In this document: piece by piece, positions 6,602-13,669 of the stretch
Numbering within the stretch: position 1 is the stretch's first letter
Layout: each line of letters starts with the position of its first letter
Assembly (NCBI GenBank): GCA_023398955.1
Contig: JAEWRL010000002.1
Coordinates: forward strand, 1 to 13,669
Direction of reading: 5' to 3'
DNA: 13,669 nt
From: Pseudomonadota bacterium
Lineage (GTDB): Bacteria > Myxococcota_A > Polyangia > Polyangiales > Polyangiaceae
Notes under the pieces: generated by a model
Database searches by the model: none
What the model was told of the DNA's origin: nothing
Seen by the model: the letters and a program-made list of their open reading frames with translations, nothing else
Program-made: the position numbers and the translations under genes

Positions 6602-8314
6602 ATGGCGTTCCGCCTCCGTCCGTACCAGAAGGCCGCGGTGAGCGCGATCGTCACCCGGTTCCGGGAACAACGGGAGCGTCGCATGCTCCTCTACTTGCCC
6701 ACTGGTGCGGGCAAAACCGTGATCGCCACGTTCATCATCAAGGCCCTCTCCGAGGTTTGCGGCGTGCGGAGAGTTCTCTTCGTAGCCCATCGCAGGGAGA
6801 TCCTTGACCAGACAGCCCGCACGTTGAAACAGCATCTGCCGAGTCGCCGAGTCGCCGTGGAGCAGGGGGAGCGCTCGGTGACAGGCAAGCCGGACATCAT
6901 CGTGGCTTCGGTGCAGTCGCTGGTGCATCGCAAGGAGCGCTACGACCCAGCCGCCTTCGATCTCATCATCTGCGATGAATGCCATCGAGCCCTGGCGCCG
7001 AGCTGGGAGGAGGTCATCGACTACTTCTGGAGGCGTGTCGGGGGAGAAAGGCTCCTCCTGGGGATGACGGCGACTCCGCGCCGCAGCGACGGCAAGTCGG
7101 CATCGAACGTCTTCGGCGAGCCTGCCTTCGAGATCTCCCGTACGGATCTGGTGGATCTCGGCTACCTCGTTCCACTGCAGTACTTCACCGTGAAAAGCCG
7201 GCTCGATCTCGACAAGATCAAGCTCTCGGCAGGCGACTTCCAGGTCGGTGCCCTCGCCAAACGGATGGACACGCCAGCGCAACGGGCTCTCGCCGTCAAG
7301 GCCTGGCTCGAGCAAGGGGCCTCACAGCGGACGATAGCCTTCTGTGCCGGGGTTGAGCACGCCCGACACCTCGCAGAGGATTTCGCGGCGCTCGGCGTCC
7401 GGTCAGAGACCATCGACGGCAGGATGAAGGCCCGCGATGAGGTGCTCCAGCGCTTCCGTGACGGAGAGGTGCAGGTCCTCACAAACTATGGTGTCCTGAC
7501 TGAGGGTTTTGACGATCCTGGCGTCGCGTGCATCCTTATGGCCAGGCCGACCACCTCGCCATTGGTATACACCCAGTGCATTGGACGTGGTCTCCGGACC
7601 GCTACGGGCAAGCATGCCTGCGTCGTCATCGACATCGTTGACCGGAGCACGCATCAGCTTCAATACGGAGCCAACGAGATGGCAGGTTTGCCGTCGAAGT
7701 GGCGTTGCCGCGGCGCAGATCCGTTTCGCCAGGCGCGCTCCTTGAGCGGTGTCAAGGTGACTTGCCCGGATGCCTTTCTTCGCATTAGGAATGCGGTCTC
7801 CCTCGATGAGGTGCAGGAAATCCTGATGAGCCTGCCTCCCGAGGTCGTCGTGGCGGGACTCGATGGCGAGCGAGTACTCCGTTATGAGCCCAGCCGCGAG
7901 CGCCCGAACGAGGAGCAGGCGCAGAGCGAGGTCCGGCGCCTGCTCCGGCAAGCGCGCGCTCTAGGTGCCAAAGCTCAAATAGCGGAAGACGTGGTCGAGA
8001 TCCGCTTCCGTAGCCCCGAGACGGAGAACGAACGCTTCGCCTACCTCAAATGGCACCTCACCCGTGTCACAGCGCGCCGCGTCGAGTTCATGGAGCCAGC
8101 GCGCCGCAGCCGCCCGTCGAACCCCCGCACGGTGCTCCGCTCCATGTTGCCGGAGCGTTGTCGCATCACGAACTTCGCTGCGGCCGCGACCGGGGACGGG
8201 GTTACCGCTAACATCGCCGGCCTCACCGCGGCGGAGGTCTCCGACGTCGCCCAGGAGTTCTTCCAGGAGTGCGGAATGCCGCTGGAGGTCAAGGGGCAGA
8301 TGTCCCTGTTTTGA
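6602..8314 (+). CDS. Superfamily 2 DNA/RNA helicase (COG1061-like) with C-terminal QMSLF
   Basis: A 570-residue ATP-dependent helicase. Motifs in order: LRPYQKAA near the N-terminus, Walker A PTGAGKT (33-39), VAHRREILDQ (61-70, Ia), DECH (125-128, motif II), GMTATP (154-159, III), RTIAFCAGVEHARHL (243-257, IV), VLTNYGVLTEGFDDPG (292-307, V), and QCIGRGLRT (325-333, VI). All catalytic residues look intact. Residues about 350-565 are a C-terminal region I do not recognise. The last five residues are QMSLF, close to the beta-clamp-binding consensus QL[SD]LF. ATG 6602 is chosen because MAFRLRPYQKAAV fits the family start; an in-frame extension to 6455 would cross the putative terminator. No strong ribosome-binding site is seen. 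Specific role unknown; DNA repair or replication restart is inference. Confidence 0.9.
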   Translation: MAFRLRPYQKAAVSAIVTRFREQRERRMLLYLPTGAGKTVIATFIIKALSEVCGVRRVLFVAHRREILDQTARTLKQHLPSRRVAVEQGERSVTGKPDIIVASVQSLVHRKERYDPAAFDLIICDECHRALAPSWEEVIDYFWRRVGGERLLLGMTATPRRSDGKSASNVFGEPAFEISRTDLVDLGYLVPLQYFTVKSRLDLDKIKLSAGDFQVGALAKRMDTPAQRALAVKAWLEQGASQRTIAFCAGVEHARHLAEDFAALGVRSETIDGRMKARDEVLQRFRDGEVQVLTNYGVLTEGFDDPGVACILMARPTTSPLVYTQCIGRGLRTATGKHACVVIDIVDRSTHQLQYGANEMAGLPSKWRCRGADPFRQARSLSGVKVTCPDAFLRIRNAVSLDEVQEILMSLPPEVVVAGLDGERVLRYEPSRERPNEEQAQSEVRRLLRQARALGAKAQIAEDVVEIRFRSPETENERFAYLKWHLTRVTARRVEFMEPARRSRPSNPRTVLRSMLPERCRITNFAAAATGDGVTANIAGLTAAEVSDVAQEFFQECGMPLEVKGQMSLF

Positions 8315-8327
8315 GGCGAAGGGCGGG

Positions 8328-8360
8328 CGAGCCTGTCAGGGAACCGACCGGTTGGGCTCG
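8328..8360 (+). terminator. Possible hairpin terminator after the helicase
   Basis: CGAGCC (8328-8333) pairs with GGCTCG (8355-8360), enclosing a second stem AACC (8342-8345)/GGTT (8350-8353). It starts 14 bases after the helicase stop. There is no T-run, so this is a weak call; the structure may only stabilise the 3' end. Confidence 0.3.
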
Positions 8361-8521
8361 TGGCCGGCCTGGCTACCTGTCAGTGGCTGCTGTTTCCCCT
8401 CGCTGATTACGTTCCACCGGAGCCCGGAACAATGAATGGGCGTATCCTACTACGAGAGCTCAACAGGTCACGCCATTCTGAGGCTCTCGCGTCGACCTGC
8501 GCTCACAGGAGGAAGAAGTCC

Positions 8522-9625
8522 ATGAGATCTCTAAGGTGGTTCATGCTACCGGCGGTCCTCCTGCTGGTTCTTATCAGCGGTGCCCAGGCGCAGCGCCTTA
8601 TTGGCTCGCAGGCAGCTGTTGCCGGGGTCCCCGACGCGGCGTTCGACGTTGACTCTGGCAGTTCGCCGGACATCGTCACTGCCGAGGCGCTTTTTCGAGA
8701 GGGTGTGCGGCTCTCCAAAGAAGGTCGCTACGCTGAGGCGTGCGCGAAGCTGGAGGAGAGCCTACGGATCGATCGCGCCCTGGGCACGTTGCTATACCTG
8801 GCAGCGTGCTACCAGGATAGCGGGAAGACAGCGAGCGCTTGGGCGACCTTCGAGCTCGCCGCATCTGAAGCACGGAAGACCAATCAGCTCCAGCGCGAGC
8901 GACTCGCCCGAGAGCGGGCCCGTCTGCTGGAGGAGCGACTGTCTACGCTCACCGTTCTCGCGCCCAGCGCAGCTGACGTCCAGGGGCTTCGGGTCACTCG
9001 GGACGGTACCGAGATACGAGCTGCTAGCTTCGGTGTCGCCATACCCGTCGACCCGGGAGAACACTGGATCCGAGCCACGGCTCCAGGAAGAAAACCGTGG
9101 TCGCACCGGGTCCTCGTGGAAGCTCCGCTGGAGCGAGTCGTCGTCCAGGTCGCCGTTCTCGAGCCAGCCCAGGTGCCTCAGGCTACCATCACACAGGATA
9201 CTTCGACAGAGACGCAGAACTCGTCTGGCCGTCCTCACAGTGCACGCGATACCAACCAGCAACTGGAAACGGTGGCTCCGACGCCGATGACCCTGGTGAT
9301 CGGCAGCATCGGGCTCGTCGGCATAGGTGTCGGCACCTGGTTGTTCATTGAGTCCGAGTCGAAGGAAATGGACTCCAAAACGGACTGCGACGCACCCGAT
9401 TACAGGTACTGCGGCGAGGAAGGGCGACGCCTGATTGAGCGCGCCAAGCGACTCAATACCATGGGCTACGTGGTAGGTGGGCTTGGAGCTGCAGCGCTCG
9501 CTGGTGGCGTAGTTCTCCACCTTTTTGCCATGGCGGCCCGCGAGTCAAATTCGCCCCTCAATGCACGACTGACGCCTACGATTGGCTCTCGCGTGGCTGG
9601 AGTGCACCTCGACGGTATCTTCTGA
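8522..9625 (+). CDS. Exported TPR protein with PEGA-like segment and two C-terminal membrane helices
   Basis: A 367-residue protein of a type common in myxobacteria, function unknown. A signal peptide (1-23, cleavage after AQA) is followed by TPR-like helices (about 54-135: AEALFREGVRLSKEGRYAEA, LGTLLYLAACYQDSGKTASA). A charged helix comes next (RERLARERARLLEERL), then a PEGA-like beta segment (142-212; DPGEHWIRATAPGRKPW). A polar linker leads to two hydrophobic helices (255-277 and 314-337). The loop between them holds Cys289 and Cys297. ATG 8522 has a perfect AGGAGG at 8507-8512; the frame is open upstream to 8360, but that stretch has no export signal. The next gene follows after 20 bases, so the two probably form an operon. 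A scaffolding or sensing role in the envelope is plausible only by analogy. Confidence 0.85.
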   Translation: MRSLRWFMLPAVLLLVLISGAQAQRLIGSQAAVAGVPDAAFDVDSGSSPDIVTAEALFREGVRLSKEGRYAEACAKLEESLRIDRALGTLLYLAACYQDSGKTASAWATFELAASEARKTNQLQRERLARERARLLEERLSTLTVLAPSAADVQGLRVTRDGTEIRAASFGVAIPVDPGEHWIRATAPGRKPWSHRVLVEAPLERVVVQVAVLEPAQVPQATITQDTSTETQNSSGRPHSARDTNQQLETVAPTPMTLVIGSIGLVGIGVGTWLFIESESKEMDSKTDCDAPDYRYCGEEGRRLIERAKRLNTMGYVVGGLGAAALAGGVVLHLFAMAARESNSPLNARLTPTIGSRVAGVHLDGIF

Positions 9626-9645
9626 GGACGGACGAGGCGCTTGTC

Positions 9646-10851
9646 GTGAACAGGACAATCCGCATGGTGCTGCTACTCGTCAGCATTCCTTTGCTGTCGT
9701 GCTCCGTACGAGACGTATATCCAAGGTTCGAGGGCGCTGCTGGCGAAGCCGGACAAGGGGGCGCGTCGGGCGCAAGCGCGGGCGGTGGCGGTGGCGGGGG
9801 CGAGGCAACGGCAGGAAAGGCGGGATATACGGCTGATGAAGGAATGGAAGGCCGCGCTGGCCAAGGGGGTACTGCTCGAGTTGCATTCCCAAGTGGCGCA
9901 GGTGGTGACGCCGGTCGGAGTGGAGGCGCCTCGTCCAAAGGGGGCAATGGTGGAGCTGGTGGCGATAATTGGGAGTCAGGGGCACCAGTGGCGGGCTACG
10001 GCGCCCACGGTGGTTTCGCCGGTAGTCCAAGTATCCTCGCCGGTGCAGGTTCCGTCGCGGCGGGTTCATCGGGTACTGATGCCGCAACCGGGGGTGCAGA
10101 ATCCTGCGAGAACACCGGCAACTCTTGCGGGAGCGGTAGCATTTGCGTCGCCTGTGTGGGGGGCAAAGTGTGTTCTGAAGGACGGTGCGAGTGCCCCTCG
10201 GGAACAACGGAGTGTAGCGGCGCCTGCTACGACACCCGCATCGACAGCGACCACTGCGGCGCGGATTGCGAGCGATGCGGCTCGGGCCAAGTGTGTACGA
10301 ATGGTCGGTGTGAATGCGCGGCAGGCATCTTCGCGTGCGGCGGGTGCCTGGCGTGGGACTTCGAGTGGGGCGGCGCGTCCCCGTCCCCTTGGCTTGTCGA
10401 CCTGGACCCCGCTTGGCCAGGTGAGAACGGGGCCAAGAATGCCCTGCTTAGCCATTCCGAGTACCAGAGCGCGAACACGTCGTTGGCGGTCCCGATTCTC
10501 GTCGACCTCGCGAATAGCTTCACCGCGGGGATTGCCGTTTCGCTATGTCCGACGGAAGACCTGATCAACTTGGCAGGTTATAGGATTTCTGTATGGGTGC
10601 TGCTCGTCGGTCCGGAGCTCTCGAATCCGTACGACGCTTTGCAGCTCGACACTTGGGGACCATCTGGAGAGGGCGACTTCATTGTCTTGCTGTGGGGTAG
10701 CGGTCCCATCCCGACCGGTACATGGTTCCCGATTACGTACACGTTCTCGAGCGGCGCCCCCGTGGACCGCATCGGTCTTCGGCTCACTCCGAGCAGCAAC
10801 TGGTCCGGGGCAATGTATATTGACGACGTGGTGATCAGTCCATCCCTCTAG
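9646..10851 (+). CDS. Lipoprotein with Gly-rich linker, Cys-rich repeats and beta-sandwich-like C-terminus
   Basis: A 401-residue predicted lipoprotein. The N-terminal hydrophobic stretch ends in lipobox LLSC with lipidation at Cys19. Residues about 29-153 are a Gly/Ala/Ser linker. Residues 154-234 carry two copies of a Cys pattern: CVGGKVCSEGRCEC with SGAC (170-193) and CGSGQVCTNGRCEC with CGGC (211-234). Residues 235-401 resemble a galactose-binding or carbohydrate-binding jelly-roll: WDFEWG at the start, GTWFPITYTF, and GAMYIDDVVIS at the end. GTG 9646 is chosen for the lysine/arginine-containing N-region MNRTIR; ATG 9664 in frame would also keep the lipobox. It is likely surface-exposed and may bind sugar, by inference. 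It follows the TPR/PEGA gene by 20 bases. Confidence 0.85.
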   Translation: MNRTIRMVLLLVSIPLLSCSVRDVYPRFEGAAGEAGQGGASGASAGGGGGGGEATAGKAGYTADEGMEGRAGQGGTARVAFPSGAGGDAGRSGGASSKGGNGGAGGDNWESGAPVAGYGAHGGFAGSPSILAGAGSVAAGSSGTDAATGGAESCENTGNSCGSGSICVACVGGKVCSEGRCECPSGTTECSGACYDTRIDSDHCGADCERCGSGQVCTNGRCECAAGIFACGGCLAWDFEWGGASPSPWLVDLDPAWPGENGAKNALLSHSEYQSANTSLAVPILVDLANSFTAGIAVSLCPTEDLINLAGYRISVWVLLVGPELSNPYDALQLDTWGPSGEGDFIVLLWGSGPIPTGTWFPITYTFSSGAPVDRIGLRLTPSSNWSGAMYIDDVVISPSL

Positions 10852-10854
10852 CCT

Positions 10855-10868
10855 CGGGAGCCCTCCCG
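10855..10868. terminator. Short hairpin between convergent genes
   Basis: CGGGAG (10855-10860) and CTCCCG (10863-10868) form a perfect inverted repeat four bases after the lipoprotein stop. No T-run follows on either strand. The remaining 10869-11007 between the convergent lipoprotein and transferase genes shows nothing clear. Confidence 0.3.
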
Positions 10869-11007
10869 GTTCCAGCGGGCAGGTAGGATCTCAGCCTTGC
10901 CGAGTCGCGGTGTAAAAACGTGGCTCTGATGCCTGTTCGGGAAGAATACGGCGCAGCGCGAGCGTGTCGTCGAGGTATGGCATCATTCGTGCTCAGCTGC
11001 CGGAGGG

Positions 11008-12864
11008 CTATGACATGCAGTAGCGCCGCCACGCGGTGCGGTACGCGGCCTCGACGTGCCGTGCGTAGCGGGGCGCGTTTCCGAGCGGCGACACTTCCAG
11101 GCGCGAGCGCAGTCCTGCGCGAAGGCTGCTGACGCGATCGAGATCCCGGGCCAGCGCAACGGCCTTCTCGACGAACACCTGTTCGGAGTACGCGACGAGC
11201 TCGGGGAGGCCGAGGTTCATCGCGATAGAAAACCCAGCCCGCTGCAACGACGAGGCACCGCTGAGCGTAACGACCGGGACACCCATCCACGCTGCGTCGA
11301 GAGTTGTCGTTGCGCCATTGAAGGGGAATGTATCGAGCCCAATGTCGATGCGCTGATACCGTCGGAGGTACTCGACTCGGGAAACTCGCCCTCCAAATTC
11401 GATGCGAGCCGGCTCAACCCCTTCGCGAGCGAATGCCTGACGCAGCCGCTCGCGAGTACGCTCCTCCGCGTAAAGGAACAGTCGAGACCCCGCGACTGCG
11501 CGCAGTACTTGTCCCCATAGAGCGACGACACCGTCGTGCAGCTTACGATCTGTGCTCTGGCAGCCGAATGTTACATGATTTGTGCACAGTGCCGGCAGGG
11601 CTCCCACTTCCAGCTCGGAATTGAGGGGAGCGTAGCACCACAGTGTCTCGGGCAAGTGCAAGCAAGTCTCCGCATAGACACCAGTATCGGTCCCAGGTGG
11701 GTCGACGAACGGGTCGGTAATGCGATAGTCGATGACGTCGAGACCCGTGGTTCCCATGTAACCGAGCCAGCTGACTTGCACAGGTGCTGGTCGACAGGCA
11801 AAAACCCGTAGTCGCCCGCCGCTGCTATGCAGAGCGAGATCGACGAGAATATCTATACCATCGCTGCGCACGAGCTTGGCGGCCCGGACGTCATCCACGT
11901 GTCGGATATCACGGAAATGGTCGCCCGCGAAGTCTCGATACCATTGAGTCTCGAGGTCCGGGCGGTCCACGGAGGAGTACAGGAACACATCGAACGCCGC
12001 TTTGTCGTGTTGCTCGAACAGTGGCACCAAGAACTGCTGTACGGCATGTGCGCGATAGTCTGGAGAGACGTAGCCGATGCGCAGACGGCGCTCGGGGTCC
12101 TTGTCGTTCGTGAGGGGGCGTATTTCCCCACGCAGTGGTTGCGCATGGAGCTTTGCCCAGGCACGAGCCTCGGCAGAGTGCTGCTTCGCGCCGTGCTCAG
12201 GACTCGCCAGCATCGCGACGATGAGTTCGCTGTGCGTCCTGTGATCACAGGGATCCAACTCAACTGCGCGGTGATAGCTTGCGATGGCTTCCGCCTTGTC
12301 GCCGCGAGCGTCCAACGCCTCGCCTAGCTGTCGGTGAGCTGATGGGTCGCTTGGTGCCAGCTCGACGGCACGCCTGGCATGAGCCACAGACTCCTCTGCT
12401 CGATGCAAGCTCAAGTGGCATCTGGATAGGGCGGAGTAGAGGCGCGAACTGCCAGGACCAAGTTGGGCTGCTTCCTCGAGCAGCGGGAGCGCATGAGCCT
12501 GGGCACCAGCATCCATGAGAACGGTGGCGAGGTTCAGGCGGGTGTCAGGATAGTCGGGATCGATCTCGAGAATGCGCCCGAACGATTCCGCAGCCATGTC
12601 CAGCCTGCCCGCGAGTCGGTAGGCCACGCCGAGGTTTGTGAGGTACGCTGGGCTCGGACTGACGGCGACGGCTCGCTCGATGTACCCGATCGCCTCCTCG
12701 ACGCGACCGGCCTCGCAGAGAAGCACGCCCAGTGAGCTCAACGCTCGGTGGTGCTGGGCATTGCTGAAAACAAGCTTGCGATAGAGCTTCTCCGCCTCCT
12801 TCGTGCGGCCTTCACGGTGTAGGCGCTGGGCTCGTTCCAGAAGCTCTTGTCTCGATACACCCAT
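11008..12864 (-). CDS. TPR / O-GlcNAc transferase homologue (SPINDLY family)
   Basis: A 618-residue cytoplasmic protein of COG3914. The first ~210 residues are about five to six TPRs (for example ALSSLGVLLCEAGRVEEAIG, NLGVAYRLAGRLDMAAESF, HRQLGEALDARGDKAEAIAS). The GT41 catalytic region follows: RIGYVSPDYRAHAVQQFLVP (262-281) with the catalytic-type His273, RPAPVQVSWLGYMGTTGLD (358-376), and FGCQSTDRKLHDGVVALW (433-450). In that last segment Lys441 aligns with the catalytic Lys seen in the FNNLxK version. IDIGLDTFPFNGATTTLDAA (506-525) and WMGVPVVTLSG (526-536) complete the UDP-binding region. Members transfer GlcNAc, or fucose in plant SPY, to Ser/Thr; donor and targets here are unknown. ATG at 12864 has no strong ribosome-binding site. 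The gene converges on the lipoprotein gene. Confidence 0.93.
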   Translation of the reverse strand: MGVSRQELLERAQRLHREGRTKEAEKLYRKLVFSNAQHHRALSSLGVLLCEAGRVEEAIGYIERAVAVSPSPAYLTNLGVAYRLAGRLDMAAESFGRILEIDPDYPDTRLNLATVLMDAGAQAHALPLLEEAAQLGPGSSRLYSALSRCHLSLHRAEESVAHARRAVELAPSDPSAHRQLGEALDARGDKAEAIASYHRAVELDPCDHRTHSELIVAMLASPEHGAKQHSAEARAWAKLHAQPLRGEIRPLTNDKDPERRLRIGYVSPDYRAHAVQQFLVPLFEQHDKAAFDVFLYSSVDRPDLETQWYRDFAGDHFRDIRHVDDVRAAKLVRSDGIDILVDLALHSSGGRLRVFACRPAPVQVSWLGYMGTTGLDVIDYRITDPFVDPPGTDTGVYAETCLHLPETLWCYAPLNSELEVGALPALCTNHVTFGCQSTDRKLHDGVVALWGQVLRAVAGSRLFLYAEERTRERLRQAFAREGVEPARIEFGGRVSRVEYLRRYQRIDIGLDTFPFNGATTTLDAAWMGVPVVTLSGASSLQRAGFSIAMNLGLPELVAYSEQVFVEKAVALARDLDRVSSLRAGLRSRLEVSPLGNAPRYARHVEAAYRTAWRRYCMS

Positions 12865-12954
12865 CGGCGTAGAGCTGGTGGTATCATGGAGGGCCGGGAT
12901 GGCAAGGGGGGAGCTAGCCCTGCAGCATCCCGGCGCTCACGGTGCGCACTGTAG

Positions 12955-12973
12955 GGGTGCCCCGCGGGCACCC
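12955..12973. terminator. Perfect 8-bp GC-rich hairpin between the two minus-strand genes
   Basis: GGGTGCCC (12955-12962) pairs with GGGCACCC (12966-12973) around CGC. It lies 21 bases beyond the stop of the Cys-rich protein gene on the minus strand, where a terminator is expected, and about 90 bases upstream of the transferase start. No T-run follows. A small GCGG/CCGC stem (12983-12994) sits between it and the stop codon. Confidence 0.4.
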
Positions 12974-12994
12974 GGGTTGGGCGCGGCTTTCCGC

Positions 12995-13669
12995 CTACTC
13001 GCAGGTTCCAGGCTCGGGATCGTAGGGGTAAGGAGTAACGCTGATAACCGGCACGTCGGGCAGAGCGCATTCCTCGAACTGCTCGCCGCAGGTGAGGTCC
13101 TCCGCAACCACCTGGCAGGCATAGCAGTCGTAAATCTGAGCGCGTCCTTCCTCATTGAAGGCACTGAAAGTGGCGTCGCAGGCGGCGATCGCCTCTTCGG
13201 TAGTGCCATCGGGGACGATGTCCGAACAACCTTCATAGGGGTTCTCGACGGAAGCCGGATCCGGATCCCCCGCCACCAGCCACTCGCAAGTCGTGTCGGG
13301 ATAGTCCGGGTAGATGAGGACGTCTCTGCAAGCACCGCTCATCGCCATCCAAACGCAGTCGTCAGCGGCATTCTCCGCATCCTCGGAGCAGACATCCCCC
13401 TCGATATCCTGCAAGCAACCGTAAAGGGCTTCGAAGACGCCAGGACGAGCGTTCTGCGCGAAGTAGATGCAGCGCTGCATCGCGAGGGAGCCGCCATAGT
13501 CCCCGGTGGGGCACGGCGTTGCCGCGTAGGGCAGCTGGGCGCAGAGCGTCGCTGGCAGCTCCGTCAACGTCGTCTCGTCGCCAAAACAAGCCGTCCCTTG
13601 GCCGCCGGCGCCCGCACCGACGCCCGCGGTGCCGCCCTCGGCGCCCGCAGTGCCGCCCTCGGCGCCCGC
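12995..13669 (-). CDS. Secreted Cys-rich protein, C-terminal part (partial)
   Basis: The frame is open to the window edge and 224 residues are visible; the N-terminus, presumably with a signal peptide, lies beyond 13669. The visible part begins with an Ala/Gly/Glu/Thr linker built from AGAEGGT repeats. A domain with 16 cysteines in about 200 residues follows, starting at GTACFGDE. It is rich in Asp/Glu and aromatic residues (CPTGDYGGSLAMQRC, CVWMAMSGAC, CYACQVVAEDLTCGEQFEEC) and ends GTCE. The even Cys number and linker suggest an exported, disulfide-bonded surface protein. I do not recognise the domain. The linker style resembles the lipoprotein at 9646-10851, though the Cys pattern differs. 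The stop is TAG at 12995-12997 (minus strand). Confidence 0.75.
   Translation of the reverse strand, partial: AGAEGGTAGAEGGTAGVGAGAGGQGTACFGDETTLTELPATLCAQLPYAATPCPTGDYGGSLAMQRCIYFAQNARPGVFEALYGCLQDIEGDVCSEDAENAADDCVWMAMSGACRDVLIYPDYPDTTCEWLVAGDPDPASVENPYEGCSDIVPDGTTEEAIAACDATFSAFNEEGRAQIYDCYACQVVAEDLTCGEQFEECALPDVPVISVTPYPYDPEPGTCE
13622..13669 (-). repeat. 21-bp in-frame tandem repeat encoding AGAEGGT
   Basis: Units at 13622-13642 and 13643-13663 are identical except for one base (G/A at unit position 7), and a third unit begins at 13664 and runs off the window. On the minus strand each unit encodes seven residues, AGAEGGT (phase arbitrary). Being a multiple of three, the array can change length without breaking the frame. 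Confidence 0.8.

Noticed and set aside
6602..8314. Helicase as part of an anti-phage defence system
   Set aside because: No nuclease, methylase or other defence partner is next to it; its neighbours are rhamnose genes and envelope proteins.
9730..10105. Gly-codon-rich low-complexity stretch as a CRISPR or DNA repeat array
   Set aside because: No regular unit or spacer structure; it encodes an irregular Gly/Ala/Ser linker in frame with the lipoprotein.
9785..10564. Long open frame of about 259 codons in another + frame over the lipoprotein gene
   Set aside because: It is a shadow of the Gly-rich, GC-rich coding sequence. The frame starting at 9646 has a lipobox, Cys repeats and a sensible C-terminal domain; this one has none.
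10920..11132. Small + strand frame between the convergent genes
   Set aside because: It lies mostly antisense to the transferase C-terminus, lacks a ribosome-binding site, and has no recognisable sequence.

Overview
This window looks like chromosomal DNA from a GC-rich bacterium (roughly 60-65% G+C by eye) of the Myxococcota, probably a Polyangia-type myxobacterium. That is inferred from the right half. It carries secreted TPR proteins with a PEGA-like segment, lipoproteins with long Gly/Ala/Ser linkers and Cys-rich repeats, and a SPINDLY-type O-GlcNAc transferase homologue, all common in that group. The species cannot be named.

Layout. (1) 1-2577, + strand: the end of tuf, then rpsJ, rplD, rplW, rplB and rpsS, which is the str/S10 ribosomal region. 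It is unusual in two ways: rplC is absent between rpsJ and rplD, and the operon stops at a terminator after rpsS instead of running on into rplV-rpsC-rplP. A strong hairpin sits between tuf and rpsJ, and three consecutive inverted repeats follow rpsS. (2) 2908-6387, + strand: a complete dTDP-L-rhamnose operon in the order rmlA-rmlC-rmlD-rmlB. The gaps before rmlD and rmlB are filled by tiny reading frames joined by 4-base start/stop overlaps. (3) 6602-8314, + strand: a superfamily 2 helicase of the COG1061 type ending in QMSLF, which resembles a beta-clamp-binding peptide. (4) 8522-10851, + strand: a two-gene unit encoding an exported TPR/PEGA-like protein with two C-terminal membrane segments and a lipoprotein with a Gly-rich linker, Cys-rich repeats and a C-terminal beta-sandwich-like domain. 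(5) 11008-12864, - strand: a TPR/O-GlcNAc transferase homologue, convergent with the lipoprotein gene. (6) 12995-13669, - strand: the C-terminal part of a secreted, Cys-rich protein with an Ala/Gly/Glu tandem-repeat linker, cut by the window edge.

How the parts relate. The ribosomal block is housekeeping. The four rml genes convert glucose-1-phosphate to dTDP-L-rhamnose for surface polysaccharide or glycoprotein. The later genes concern the cell surface or protein glycosylation, but no shared pathway is shown by the sequence. No mobile element, tRNA, rRNA or CRISPR array was seen.
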